In this document: positions 1-9,284 of the stretch, piece after piece
Position numbering within the stretch: the first letter of the stretch is position 1
Layout of the letters: each line of letters starts with the position of its first letter
Assembly (NCBI GenBank): GCA_963705885.1
Contig: OY970120.1
Coordinates: 2,790,001 to 2,854,000 of the forward strand
Direction of reading: 5' to 3'
Source of the DNA: MFD01275-c22 sp963705885
GTDB lineage: Bacteria > Actinomycetota > Actinomycetes > JACCUZ01
DNA length: 64,000 nt
Program-made: the position numbers and the translations under genes
The notes under the pieces: generated by a model
The model's input: the letters and a program-made list of their open reading frames with translations, nothing else
The model's database searches: none
What the model was told of the DNA's origin: nothing

Positions 1-1980
1 ACCTGCTCTTCCAGCGGTACCTGCGCCACGACCCGACGGACCCGGCCTGGCCCGGTCGCGACCGGTTCGTGCTCTCGTGCGGCCACTCCAGCCTGACCCT
101 CTACCTGCAGCTCTACCTGTCCGGCTACGGGCTCGAGCTCCACGGACCTGCAGGCGCTGCGGACGTGGGGGTCGCTCACCCCGGGACACCCCGAGCACGG
201 GCACACCGCCGGTGTCGAGACCACCACCGGCCCCCTCGGGCAGGGGGTCGGCAACGCCGTCGGCATGGCGATGGCCGCCCGGCGCGAGCGCGGCCTGCTC
301 GACCCCGACGCGGCCCCCGGCGAGAGCCCCTTCGACCACACCATCTGGTGCTTCGCGTCCGACGGTGACATCCAGGAGGGCGTGTCCAGCGAGGCCTCCT
401 CGCTCGCGGGGACGCAGCGCCTGGGCAACCTCGTCCTGCTCTACGACGACAACCACATCTCGATCGAGGACGACACCAGCATCGCCCTCTCCGAGGACGT
501 CTGCGCGCGCTACGAGGCCTACGGCTGGCACGTCCAGCGCGTCGACTGGCTCGGCGAGGGCGGGAAGTACGCCGAGAACGTCGCGGCGCTGGCCCGGGCC
601 TACGACGCCGCGCTGGCCGAGACCGAGCGGCCCTCGTTCATCTCCCTGCGCACGGTCATCGCCTGGCCGGCGCCCAACGCGCAGAACACCGGAAAGGCGC
701 ACGGCAGCGCCCTCGGCGGCGACGAGGTCGCCGCGACGAAGGAGATCCTCGGCTTCGACCCGTCGAGGACCTTCGACGTCGACCCCGATGTCCTGTCCCA
801 CGCCCGAGCCGTCGTCGACCGCGGCCGGGCGGCACACGCCGAGTGGCAGACCTCCTTCGACGCATGGGCGGCGGGCAACGCCGAGGGAGAGGCGCTCCTC
901 GCCCGGATGTCCGACCGGCGGCTGCCCGACGGGTGGACCGACGCGCTGCCCGAGTTCCCGGCCGACGCCAAGGGGATGGCCACCCGCAAGGCCTCCGGCA
1001 CGGTGCTGGGGAAGATCGCGCCCGTCCTGCCCGAGCTGTGGGGCGGCTCCGCCGACCTGGCCGAGTCGAACAACACCACGCCCGAGGGCGAGCCGTCCTT
1101 CCTGCCCGAGGACCGGCAGTCCAAGACCTTCACCGGCGGGCCGTACGGCCGCGTGCTGCACTTCGGCATCCGCGAGCACGCCATGGGCTCGATCATGAAC
1201 GGCATCACGCTGCACGGCGGCACCCGCGTCTACGGCGGCACGTTCCTGGTCTTCAGCGACTACATGCGCCCGGCCGTGCGCCTCGCCGCCCTCATGGGGC
1301 TGCCGGTGACCTATGTCTGGACACACGACTCGATCGGTCTGGGCGAGGACGGGCCGACCCACCAGCCGGTCGAGCACCTGGCCGCGCTGCGGGCGATCCC
1401 CGGTCTCGACGTCGTCCGCCCGGCCGACGCGAACGAGACCGTCGTGGCGTGGCGCACCGTGCTCGGCCACACCGACCGGCCCGCCGGCCTGTGCCTGACC
1501 CGGCAGGACGTGCCGACGTTCGACCGGTCGGTCCTGGGCTCCGCCGAGGGGACCGCCCGCGGTGGCTACGTCCTCGCCGACGCCTCCGACGGACAGCCCC
1601 GGGTCGTGCTCGTCGCGACCGGGTCCGAGGTGCAGCTCGCCGTCGCCGCCCGCGAGGTCCTCGAGGAGGAGGGCACGCCGACCCGCGTCGTCTCGATGCC
1701 GTGCCTGGAGTGGTTCCGCGAGCAGGACACGGCCTACCAGCAGCAGGTGATCCCGCCGGGCGTGAAGGCCCGTGTCAGCGTCGAGGCCGCGGTGGGCATG
1801 GGCTGGCGCGACGTGGTCGGCGACGCCGGTGAGATCGTGAGCATCGAGCACTTCGGAAGCAGCGCCGCGCACACCGTGTTGTTCGAGCAGTACGGCTTCA
1901 CCCGTGACCGCGTGGTGGCCGCCGCGCACGCCGCGCTCGAGCGCGTCGGCCTCATCACCGGCGGGACCACCGGCAACTGA
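1..1980 (+). CDS. tkt: transketolase, 5'-truncated by the window and apparently frameshifted
   Basis: Transketolase moves two-carbon ketol units between sugar phosphates with thiamine diphosphate, in the non-oxidative pentose phosphate pathway. The start codon lies left of the window. Bases 3 to about 140 encode family sequence (LLFQRYLRHDP, then FVLSCGHSS) in one frame. From about 139 the family sequence continues (DLQALRTWGSLTPGHPEHGH, then the TTTGPLGQG loop) in the next frame and stays open to the stop at 1980. The switch is explained by one extra G in the stretch 141-147. Later signatures are intact: GDGDIQEG-like SDGDIQEG, the pyrimidine-domain DSIGLGEDGPTHQP near 1327, and the C-terminal domain. 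It leads the operon, 14 bp before tal. A sequencing error is more likely than a true pseudogene, because tkt is a core gene and the rest is undamaged. Confidence 0.93.
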
Positions 1981-1994
1981 CGCGAGGAGACGCG

Positions 1995-3131
1995 ATGACC
2001 GACCCCAAGACGTCCGACCCCCTGCGCCGCCTCACCGACGAGGGCGTCGCGATCTGGCTCGACGACATGAGCCGTGGCCGGCTGGTCAGCGACAACCTCG
2101 CCGACCTGGTCCGGGACAGGCACGTCGTCGGCGTCACGACGAACCCGACCATCTTCCAGAAGGCCATCAGCGAGAGCGACCTCTACGACCGCCAGCTGCA
2201 CGACCTCGCCGTCCGCGGTGTCGACGTCGACGACGCGCTGCGGATGGTGACCACCTACGACGTCCGGTGGGCCTGCGACGTGCTCCGGCCGGTCTACGAC
2301 GCCAGCGACGGCGTCGACGGGCGGGTGTCCATCGAGGTCGACCCACGGCTGGCCCACGAGACCGAGAAGACCGTGGCCGAGGCGCGTCAGCTGTGGTGGC
2401 TGGTCGACCGGCCCAACCTGTTCATCAAGATCCCCGCGACCAGGGCGGGCCTGCCGGCGATCGCGCAGTGCCTCGCCGAGGGCATCAGCGTCAACGTCAC
2501 CCTGATCTTCTCGCTGGAGCGCTACGGCGAGGTCATGGACGCGTTCCTCGACGGGGTCGAGCGCGCCCGCGTCGCCGGGCACGACCTGTCCCGGCTCGGC
2601 TCGGTCGCGTCGTTCTTCGTCAGCCGCGTCGACACCGAGGTCGACAAGCGGCTGGAGAAGCTCGGCTCCGCGGACGCCTCCGACCTGCGCGGCAAGGCCG
2701 CGATCGCCAACGCGCGGCTGGCCTACCAGCGCTACGAGACGGTGTTCGCCGGTGAGCGGTGGGCGGCGCTGGCCGAGGCGGGCGCCACGCCGCAGCGGCC
2801 GCTGTGGGCCTCGACGGGCGTGAAGGACCCGTCCTACGACGACACGCAGTACGTCGTCGAGCTCGTCGCCGGTGGGGTCGTGAACACGATGCCCGAGCCC
2901 ACCCTGGACGCGGTCGCCGACCACGGTGTGGTGCGCGGCGACTCGGTGCGCGGGGCGTACCCCGACGCGGCCGACGTGATGGCGCGGCTCGCGGCCGCGG
3001 GGGTCGACATGGACGACGTCGTGCAGGTCCTGGAGGACGAGGGCGTCGAGAAGTTCGAGGCGTCGTGGCGCGAGCTGGTCGAGTCGACACGTTCGGAGCT
3101 CGAGCGGCTGGCCTCGCCGGCGACCGCATGA
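1995..3131 (+). CDS. tal: transaldolase
   Basis: Transaldolase transfers a dihydroxyacetone unit between sugar phosphates in the cytoplasmic pentose phosphate pathway. The 378-residue protein has the substrate-site motif TTNPTIF at residues 48-54 and the Schiff-base lysine in NLFIKIPAT (about K145). Length fits the actinobacterial long form of about 370 residues. The ATG follows a clear GAGGAG ribosome site at 1984-1989. Its TGA overlaps the ATG of pgi by four bases, so the two are probably translationally coupled within the tkt-tal-pgi-zwf-opcA-pgl operon. Confidence 0.97.
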   Translation: MTDPKTSDPLRRLTDEGVAIWLDDMSRGRLVSDNLADLVRDRHVVGVTTNPTIFQKAISESDLYDRQLHDLAVRGVDVDDALRMVTTYDVRWACDVLRPVYDASDGVDGRVSIEVDPRLAHETEKTVAEARQLWWLVDRPNLFIKIPATRAGLPAIAQCLAEGISVNVTLIFSLERYGEVMDAFLDGVERARVAGHDLSRLGSVASFFVSRVDTEVDKRLEKLGSADASDLRGKAAIANARLAYQRYETVFAGERWAALAEAGATPQRPLWASTGVKDPSYDDTQYVVELVAGGVVNTMPEPTLDAVADHGVVRGDSVRGAYPDAADVMARLAAAGVDMDDVVQVLEDEGVEKFEASWRELVESTRSELERLASPATA

Positions 3132-4738
3132 GTGTCACGGTCACCGTGGCCGGCGGCGTCCCGACCGAGGCTGCCGACCTCACGGGGCTGGCCGCGGCCC
3201 TCGTGGCGAAGGACGCCACGCTCTGGGGCCCCGAGGCCGAGGCCGAGGCTGCTGCCCGGCTGGGCTGGCTCGACCTGCCCGAGTCGTCGGAGGCGCTGCT
3301 GCCGCAGCTGCGCGAGCTGCGCGAGCGCGTGCGGACCGACGGTCTCGACCACGTCGTGCTCGCCGGGATGGGCGGGTCCTCGCTCGCGCCCGAGGTCATC
3401 ACGCGCACGGCGGGGGTGGACCTCACGATCCTCGACAGCACCGACCCGCACCAGGTCGCCGCGGCGCTGCGCGACCGGGTCGAGCGGACCGTGCTGGTCG
3501 TGGCGTCCAAGAGCGGCAGCACCGTGGAGACCGACAGCCACCGCCGCGCCTTCGAGCAGGCCTTCCGTGACGCCGGCCTGACCGACAGCGAGGTGGCACG
3601 GCGGATCGTCGTGGTCACCGACCCCGGTTCCCCGCTCCACGAGGCCGCGGAGGCGGCCGGCTACGCGGTCGTGCTCGCCGACCCGGACGTCGGGGGCCGC
3701 TACAGCGCCCTGTCGGCCTTCGGGCTGACGCCGAGCTACCTGGCGGGCGCCGACGTGGAGCGCATCCTGGCCGACGCCCGCGTCCTCGCGGGCGAGCTCG
3801 GCGACGCGGACAACCCGGGACTGGTCCTGGGGCGTGCGCTGGGACAGCAGGCACGAGCCGGCCGCGACAAGCTGGTGATCGCCGACAACGGCTCGGGCAT
3901 CGTCGGGTTCGGCGACTGGGCCGAGCAGCTCGTCGCCGAGTCCACGGGCAAGAACGGCACCGGCATCCTGCCGGTCGTGGTGGAGGGCGTCGACGCGCCC
4001 GGCTTCGCCGACCCCGGGCCGGACGCGCACCGGGTGCTGCTGGGCCCCGGCCGCCCCGGCGTGGACGCCACGTCGGTGAGCGGCTCGCTCGGCGCGCAGT
4101 TCCTGCTCTGGGAGTACGCCACGGCCGTGGCCGGGCACATCCTGCGCATCAACCCGTTCGACCAGCCCAACGTCGCGGAGTCCAAGGAGAACACCGGCCG
4201 GATCCTCGACGAGGCCGGCGAGGGGCCCCTCCCGGAGGGCGACGCGGCCCTCGTCGACGGCGCGGTCGAGGTGCACGGCGACCTGTCGGCGCTGGGCGAC
4301 CCGGCCGACCTGACGGGCGTCCTGCAGGCGCTGGTGGCCCAGGTGCCCGAGCGCGGGTACCTCGCGGTGATGGCCTACCTCGACCGGGAGGGCGACGACG
4401 ACGCCGCCGGGCTGCGACCGCGGCTGGCCGCCGCGGCAGCGTCGCGGCAGGTCACCTTCGGCTGGGCCCCGAGGTTCCTGCACTCGACCGGCCAGTTCCA
4501 CAAGGGAGGCCCCCAGGTCGGCGTCTTCCTCCAGGTCACCGGCGCCGTGGCCGACGACGTCGACGTGCCGGGCCGGCCGTTCTCGTTCGGCCGGCTGGAG
4601 ATGGCCCAGGCGCTGGGGGACCAACGGGCGCTGGAAGGCCGGGACCGTCCGGTCGTACGCCTTCATCTCACCGACCGGCGGGAGGGCGTCGCCCAGCTTC
4701 TTGCAGCCGCCGGGGCAGCCGCCGACCGGGACGCGTGA
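3128..4738 (+). CDS. pgi: glucose-6-phosphate isomerase
   Basis: This enzyme interconverts glucose 6-phosphate and fructose 6-phosphate, linking glycolysis to the pentose phosphate pathway. The 536-residue protein shows two sugar-isomerase (SIS) halves. GMGGSSLAPEV lies at about 80-90 and the phosphate-binding SKSGSTVET at 127-135. The C-terminal signature has GQFHKGG followed by QVGVFLQVT. The ATG at 3128 overlaps the tal stop (ATGA). The frame stays open far upstream, but inside tal and without family similarity, so the overlap start is preferred. Having pgi between tal and zwf is an arrangement seen in several high-GC actinobacteria. Confidence 0.95.
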   Translation: MSVTVTVAGGVPTEAADLTGLAAALVAKDATLWGPEAEAEAAARLGWLDLPESSEALLPQLRELRERVRTDGLDHVVLAGMGGSSLAPEVITRTAGVDLTILDSTDPHQVAAALRDRVERTVLVVASKSGSTVETDSHRRAFEQAFRDAGLTDSEVARRIVVVTDPGSPLHEAAEAAGYAVVLADPDVGGRYSALSAFGLTPSYLAGADVERILADARVLAGELGDADNPGLVLGRALGQQARAGRDKLVIADNGSGIVGFGDWAEQLVAESTGKNGTGILPVVVEGVDAPGFADPGPDAHRVLLGPGRPGVDATSVSGSLGAQFLLWEYATAVAGHILRINPFDQPNVAESKENTGRILDEAGEGPLPEGDAALVDGAVEVHGDLSALGDPADLTGVLQALVAQVPERGYLAVMAYLDREGDDDAAGLRPRLAAAAASRQVTFGWAPRFLHSTGQFHKGGPQVGVFLQVTGAVADDVDVPGRPFSFGRLEMAQALGDQRALEGRDRPVVRLHLTDRREGVAQLLAAAGAAADRDA

Positions 4739-4739
4739 C

Positions 4740-6323
4740 ATGACCGCGAGCTACCCGCCGCTGCGGGACATCCCGCACTACCCGGAGTCGCCGGACACCG
4801 GCGGCGGGGCCAACCCGCTGCGCGACGTCCGGGACCGGCGGCTCCCGCGGGTGCCCGGCCCCTGCGCCCTCGTGGTGTTCGGCGTCACCGGTGACCTGGC
4901 CCGCAAGAAGCTCATCCCGGCGATCTACGACCTGGCCAACCGGGGCCTGCTCCCTCCCGGGTTCGCCCTGCTCGGCTTCGCCCGGCGCGACTGGGGCGAC
5001 GGCGACTTCGCCGAGCTCTCGCGGGAGGCGGCCGAGCAGGGCTCGCGCACCGGCTTCCGCGAGGACGTCTGGCAGCGCCTGTCCGACAGCATCCGCTTCG
5101 TCCCCGGCTCGTTCGACGACGACGCTGCGTTCGACCGACTGGCCTCGACACTGATCGACATGGAGGAGTCGCACGGCATCCAGGGCAACGCGGCGTTCTA
5201 CCTCTCGATCCCGCCGTCGATGTTCCCGGTCGTGCTCAAGCAGATGCGGCGCACCCGCATGGCCGACAACTCCGAGCGCGGCGGGTGGCGCCGGGTCGTG
5301 GTCGAGAAGCCGTTCGGGCACGACCTGGAGAGCGGCCGCGCGCTCAACGAGCTCGTCGACGAGGTGTTCACCCCGCAGGACGTGTTCCGCATCGACCACT
5401 ACCTGGGCAAGGAGACGGTCCAGAACCTGCTGGCCCTGCGGTTCGCCAACACGCTGTTCGAGCCGGTGTGGAACGGCAACTTCGTCGACTCGGTGCAGAT
5501 CACGATGGCCGAGGACGTCGGCATCGGCACCCGGGCGGGCTTCTACGACACGGCCGGTGCGGCCCGCGACGTGCTGCAGAACCACGTCCTGCAGCTGCTG
5601 GCCCTGACCGCGATGGAGGAGCCGGTCGCGTTCGACGCCGAGGCGATCCGCACCGAGAAGACCAAGGTGCTGGGCGCCATCTCGCTGCCCCGCAACCTCG
5701 AGGACTACGCGGTGCGCGGCCAGTACACCCAGGGGTGGCTCGGCGGCCAGCGGGTCGCGTCGTACCTCGAGGAGGAGAACGTCCCGAAGACCTCGAGCAC
5801 CGAGACGTTCGCCGCCGTGCGTCTCGGGGTCGAGACCCGTCGCTGGGCGGGCGTCCCGTTCTACCTGCGCACCGGGAAGCGCCTCCCCCGCCGGGTGACC
5901 GAGATCGCGGTGGTGTTCAAGAAGGCGCCGCACCTGCCGTTCGACGCGACCGACACCGAGGAGCTCGGCAACAACCAGCTCGTCGTGCGGGTGCAGCCCG
6001 ACGAGGGCATCACGATGCGCATCGGATCCAAGGTGCCGGGCTCGGCCATGGAGGTCCGCGACGTGTCGATGGACTTCCTCTACGGCGAGGCGTTCACCGA
6101 GTCCTCCCCCGAGGCCTACGAGCGGCTGCTGCTCGACGTGCTGATCGGCGACGCGACGCTGTTCCCGCGCAACGAGGAGGTCGAGCTCTCCTGGAGCGTC
6201 ATCGACCCGCTCGAGGAGTTCTGGGCGGGGTCCGAGCCCGAGCTCTACCGCGCCGGGGAGTGGGGCCCCAAGTGCGCCGACGACATGCTGGCCCGTGACG
6301 GCCGCGTGTGGCGGAGGCCCTGA
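4740..6323 (+). CDS. zwf: glucose-6-phosphate 1-dehydrogenase
   Basis: Zwf oxidises glucose 6-phosphate to 6-phosphogluconolactone with NADP, the committed step of the oxidative branch. The 527-residue product has the nucleotide-binding GVTGDLARKK at 48-57, the EKPFGHDL motif at 189-196 and the active-site RIDHYLGKE at 217-225. The ATG at 4740 follows the pgi stop by one base. An in-frame start at 4701 would add 13 residues that overlap pgi and look unlike the family. It is followed directly by its assembly factor gene opcA. Confidence 0.97.
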   Translation: MTASYPPLRDIPHYPESPDTGGGANPLRDVRDRRLPRVPGPCALVVFGVTGDLARKKLIPAIYDLANRGLLPPGFALLGFARRDWGDGDFAELSREAAEQGSRTGFREDVWQRLSDSIRFVPGSFDDDAAFDRLASTLIDMEESHGIQGNAAFYLSIPPSMFPVVLKQMRRTRMADNSERGGWRRVVVEKPFGHDLESGRALNELVDEVFTPQDVFRIDHYLGKETVQNLLALRFANTLFEPVWNGNFVDSVQITMAEDVGIGTRAGFYDTAGAARDVLQNHVLQLLALTAMEEPVAFDAEAIRTEKTKVLGAISLPRNLEDYAVRGQYTQGWLGGQRVASYLEEENVPKTSSTETFAAVRLGVETRRWAGVPFYLRTGKRLPRRVTEIAVVFKKAPHLPFDATDTEELGNNQLVVRVQPDEGITMRIGSKVPGSAMEVRDVSMDFLYGEAFTESSPEAYERLLLDVLIGDATLFPRNEEVELSWSVIDPLEEFWAGSEPELYRAGEWGPKCADDMLARDGRVWRRP

Positions 6324-6325
6324 CG

Positions 6326-7414
6326 GTGGCGACGACACTCTGGGACACCAGCGGCACCGAGATCGTGCGCGCGCTCGCCGCCGAGCGCCGCGCCGCCGGC
6401 GCGCTGACGTCCGGCATGGCCCTGACCCTCGTGGTGATCGCGGACGAGCAGCACGTCGAGGCGGCGCGATCCGCGGCGACGACCGCGGCGGCGGCGCACC
6501 CCTGCCGGGTGCTGGTGGTCGTACGCCGCAAGGTCGAGGCCGACGACCGGCTCGACGCCGAGGTGCAGGTCGGCGGGCAGTCGGGCACGAACGAGTCGGT
6601 GGTCATGCGGATGTACGGCCGGCTCACCCTGCATGCCGAGTCCGTCGTCCTGCCGCTGCTCGCGTCCGATGCGCCGGTCGTGACCTGGTGGCACGGCGAC
6701 ACCCCGGACAAGCTCGCCTACGACGCGCTCGCGGTGCTGGCGTCCCGCCGGGTGACCGACAGCTCGACCACCGAGGACCCGCTCGCGGCTCTCAAGCAGA
6801 GAGCCCGGGACTACGCCCCGGGCGACACCGACCTGGCCTGGACCCGCACCACGCCGTGGCGGGCGCTGCTGGCGGCAGGGTTCGACGACCTCACGTCGGT
6901 GCCCACGTCGGCCGAGGTCCACGCCGAGGTGGGGAACCCGAGCGCGGCGCTGCTGGCGGGGTGGCTGGGAGCCCGGCTCGGCGTCAAGGTGAGACGGGTG
7001 GCCTCCGAAGGGCCGGGCATCACGGCCGTGGAGGTCCGCTTCCAGGGGAGGACGAGGTTGCGCATCGACCGTCCCGACGGCTACCTCGCGACGCTGTGCC
7101 GGTCGGGGATGACCGACCAGCAGCTCCCCCTCAAGCGCCGGGAGCTCGGAGACCTGATCGCCGAGGAGCTGCGGCGGCTCGACGCCGACCAGCCCTACGC
7201 CGAGGCGCTCGCGGCGACCACCGGCGCCAAGGACCTCCACGGCCGCCCGGCCCAGCGCGACCACATCTGGCGCGACCCGATGGCTCCTGCCTCGCGACGC
7301 GGCTCCAAGACCTCGGCTGGCACGAGGTCGACGGCGAAGAAGTCGACGGCGAAGAAGTCGACGGCGAAGAAGTCGACCGCGAAGAGGTCGACGGCGAAGG
7401 GGAAGACGTCCTGA
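6326..7414 (+). CDS. opcA: glucose-6-phosphate dehydrogenase assembly protein OpcA with lysine-rich tail
   Basis: OpcA is needed for assembly or activity of Zwf in cyanobacteria and actinobacteria, and here it follows zwf. The body (about residues 1-320) matches the family, with the VVTWWHGDTPDK segment typical of it. The GTG at 6326 sits 8 bases after a GGAGG site (6313-6317); an in-frame GTG at 6308 overlaps zwf and is less likely. The last roughly 40 residues are low complexity, with repeated STAKK units from a 15-bp tandem repeat at 7327-7401. The tail resembles histone-H1-like or nucleoid-protein tails and may bind nucleic acid or simply be a variable repeat. Its TGA overlaps the ATG of pgl. 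Confidence 0.93.
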   Translation: MATTLWDTSGTEIVRALAAERRAAGALTSGMALTLVVIADEQHVEAARSAATTAAAAHPCRVLVVVRRKVEADDRLDAEVQVGGQSGTNESVVMRMYGRLTLHAESVVLPLLASDAPVVTWWHGDTPDKLAYDALAVLASRRVTDSSTTEDPLAALKQRARDYAPGDTDLAWTRTTPWRALLAAGFDDLTSVPTSAEVHAEVGNPSAALLAGWLGARLGVKVRRVASEGPGITAVEVRFQGRTRLRIDRPDGYLATLCRSGMTDQQLPLKRRELGDLIAEELRRLDADQPYAEALAATTGAKDLHGRPAQRDHIWRDPMAPASRRGSKTSAGTRSTAKKSTAKKSTAKKSTAKRSTAKGKTS

Positions 7415-8193
7415 TGGCCGCACCGACCGTCCTGGTCCACCGGGACCCCGACGAGCTCGCCGCAGCGGTCGCCGCCCGGCTGCTGACCCGGCTGGTCGAC
7501 GTGCAGTCGGCGCGCGGCGAGGCATCGCTGGTCCTCACCGGTGGCGGCATCGCGCGCACCGTTCTCGAGGTCGTGCGCGACTCACCCGCCCGCGGCGCGG
7601 TCGACTGGACCCGGCTGGACCTCTGGTGGGGCGACGAACGCTTCCTGCCCTCCGGTGACGCCGAGCGCAACGAGACCCTCGCACGTGACGTGCTGCTCGA
7701 CCACGTCCCGCTCGACGCCGCCCGGGTCCACGCGATGCCACCGTCCGACGGGCCCGACGGCGACGACCCGGAGGCAGCCGCGGCCCGCTACGCCGGCCGT
7801 CTCGCCGAGGCGTCCCGGCACGAGGACCACGGTCCGTCGCCGTCCTTCGACGTGACCCTGCTCGGGGTCGGGCCGGACGGGCACATCGCCTCGCTCTTCC
7901 CCGGCATGCCGGCCCTCTACGACGACCGCGCGGTCGTGGCCGTACGCGGGGCGCCGAAGCCACCGCCGACGCGCATCTCGCTCACCGTGCCCACGATCCA
8001 GCGGTCCCGTGAGGTCTGGGTGGTCGTCGCGGGCGAGGACAAGGCGCCGGCTGTGACGATGGCGCTCTCGGGGGCCGGCGTCACCCAGGTCCCGGCCGCC
8101 GCCGCGGTGGGCACCGACCGCACGCTCTGGCTGCTCGACCGGGCGGCGGCGGGCACGCTGCCCGCGCAGCTCGGCCGCATCGCCTCCCCCTGA
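7414..8193 (+). CDS. pgl: 6-phosphogluconolactonase
   Basis: Pgl hydrolyses 6-phosphogluconolactone to 6-phosphogluconate, completing the oxidative steps begun by Zwf. The 259-residue protein has the family motifs LTGGG (41-45), WGDER (72-76) and GVGPDGHIASLFPG (151-164); the latter carries the catalytic and phosphate-binding residues. The start at 7414 overlaps the opcA stop by ATGA and the stop overlaps the next gene in the same way, so it is tightly embedded in the operon. The family is also called DevB. Confidence 0.96.
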   Translation: MAAPTVLVHRDPDELAAAVAARLLTRLVDVQSARGEASLVLTGGGIARTVLEVVRDSPARGAVDWTRLDLWWGDERFLPSGDAERNETLARDVLLDHVPLDAARVHAMPPSDGPDGDDPEAAAARYAGRLAEASRHEDHGPSPSFDVTLLGVGPDGHIASLFPGMPALYDDRAVVAVRGAPKPPPTRISLTVPTIQRSREVWVVVAGEDKAPAVTMALSGAGVTQVPAAAAVGTDRTLWLLDRAAAGTLPAQLGRIASP

Positions 8194-8693
8194 TGGCGGT
8201 CCCGCCCCACGTTGCCGAGATCCGCGCGCTCGTCGGCGACCGCCTCCTCCTGCTCCCGGCGGTGTGCGCGGTCGTGGTCGACGACCGAGGGGAGGTGCTG
8301 CTCCACCGGCGCGCGGACACCGGCGGCTGGGCGCTGCCGGGCGGCATCGTCGACCCGGGTGAGCAGCCGGCGGACGCCGTGGTGCGCGAGATCTGCGAGG
8401 AGACCGGCGTGCGGGTCGTGCCCGACCGGGTCACGGGCGTCTACCTCAGCCCCGAGGTCCGCTACGCCAACGGTGACCGGGCGCAGTACGTCGTGACCGC
8501 GTTCGCCTGCACCCCGCGGCCCGGTGACGTGCCGCGCGTGGCCGACGACGAGTCGCTCGAGGTCGGCTACCACCCGCTCGACGCCCTCCCGGAGCTCCCC
8601 CGCGGGCACCTCGAGCGCCTCGGGCACGCCGTCGCGGCGCGGGGCCGGGCGCACTTCGACCTGGCCGGAGGCAGCACGACCACTCGTGCATGA
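8193..8693 (+). CDS. Nudix hydrolase (substrate unknown)
   Basis: This 166-residue protein carries a complete Nudix box at residues 51-73: G51, E57, then REICEETGV, which supplies the metal-binding glutamates. Nudix enzymes hydrolyse nucleoside diphosphates linked to another group; the substrate cannot be read from the sequence. Its ATG overlaps the pgl stop, so it is probably translated with the pentose phosphate operon. The stop codon lies inside a short dispersed repeat (8679-8703). Confidence 0.9.
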   Translation: MAVPPHVAEIRALVGDRLLLLPAVCAVVVDDRGEVLLHRRADTGGWALPGGIVDPGEQPADAVVREICEETGVRVVPDRVTGVYLSPEVRYANGDRAQYVVTAFACTPRPGDVPRVADDESLEVGYHPLDALPELPRGHLERLGHAVAARGRAHFDLAGGSTTTRA

Positions 8694-8703
8694 TCACCGC
8701 GGG
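8679..8703. repeat. dispersed 25-bp repeat, copy 1
   Basis: The 25 bases match the copies at 33065-33089 and 33128-33152 except for one T/A difference. The shared core is CGTGCATGATCACCGCGGG and contains the palindrome TGATCA. In this copy TGATCA supplies the TGA stop of the Nudix gene. A G-rich stretch follows, as in the copy at 33065. Confidence 0.75.
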
Positions 8704-8739
8704 GTGGGCGGGGTGGCGACGCGTGCGTACCGTGGACGG

Positions 8740-9231
8740 GTGACGCAGGGGGACCTCGAGCTGCTGGACCGCTTCTACGCGGCCTTCGCGCGGGGCGACG
8801 GCGTGGCGATGGCGGCCTGCTACGCGCCTGACGCCACCTTCTCCGACCCGGTGTTCACCGACCTCTCGGGCACGGAGCCCGGCGCGATGTGGCGGATGCT
8901 CACCGAGCGGTCGGACGACCTCTCGGTCGAGGTTCGGGAACGGGCAGCGGCGGGCGGCACGGGGTCGGCGACGTGGGTGGCGCGGTACACGTTCCGACAA
9001 CCCGGGCGACCTGGACAACCCGGGCGACCAGTCGTGAACCGGGTCAGGTCGACCTTCCGGTTCGCCGACGGACTGATCGCCGGCCAGCGCGACGAGTTCG
9101 ACCTCTACCGGTGGACGCGGCAGGCTCTGGGCCCGGTCGGCATGCTGCTCGGCTGGACGCCGGCCGTGCAGGGCAGGGTCCGGCGGACGGCCCGCGCGAG
9201 CCTGCACCGCTATCTGGCGGCCGACGACTGA
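8740..9231 (+). CDS. SnoaL/NTF2-like domain protein
   Basis: The 163-residue protein opens with the typical NTF2-fold pattern LLDRFYAAFARGDGVAMAACYAPDATFSDPVF, a helix followed by the pocket-lining aspartate and phenylalanine. Members include polyketide cyclases, ketosteroid isomerases and many proteins of unknown role. The GTG at 8740 is preferred because family similarity begins at once. A small in-frame repeat in the middle encodes PGRPGQPGRP. It lies between the pentose phosphate operon and the beta-propeller gene, and the context gives no clue to a substrate. Confidence 0.75.
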   Translation: MTQGDLELLDRFYAAFARGDGVAMAACYAPDATFSDPVFTDLSGTEPGAMWRMLTERSDDLSVEVRERAAAGGTGSATWVARYTFRQPGRPGQPGRPVVNRVRSTFRFADGLIAGQRDEFDLYRWTRQALGPVGMLLGWTPAVQGRVRRTARASLHRYLAADD

Positions 9232-9284
9232 AACCGGACGCGGCCGCGCTGCGTCAGACCACCAGTCGATCCGCTGGAGGTCCC

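Noticed and set aside
2834..6338. Very long open frames antisense to pgi and zwf (over 550 codons each)
   Set aside because: They mirror GC-rich codons of clear enzymes, have low-complexity composition and no family motifs; they are shadows of the plus-strand genes.
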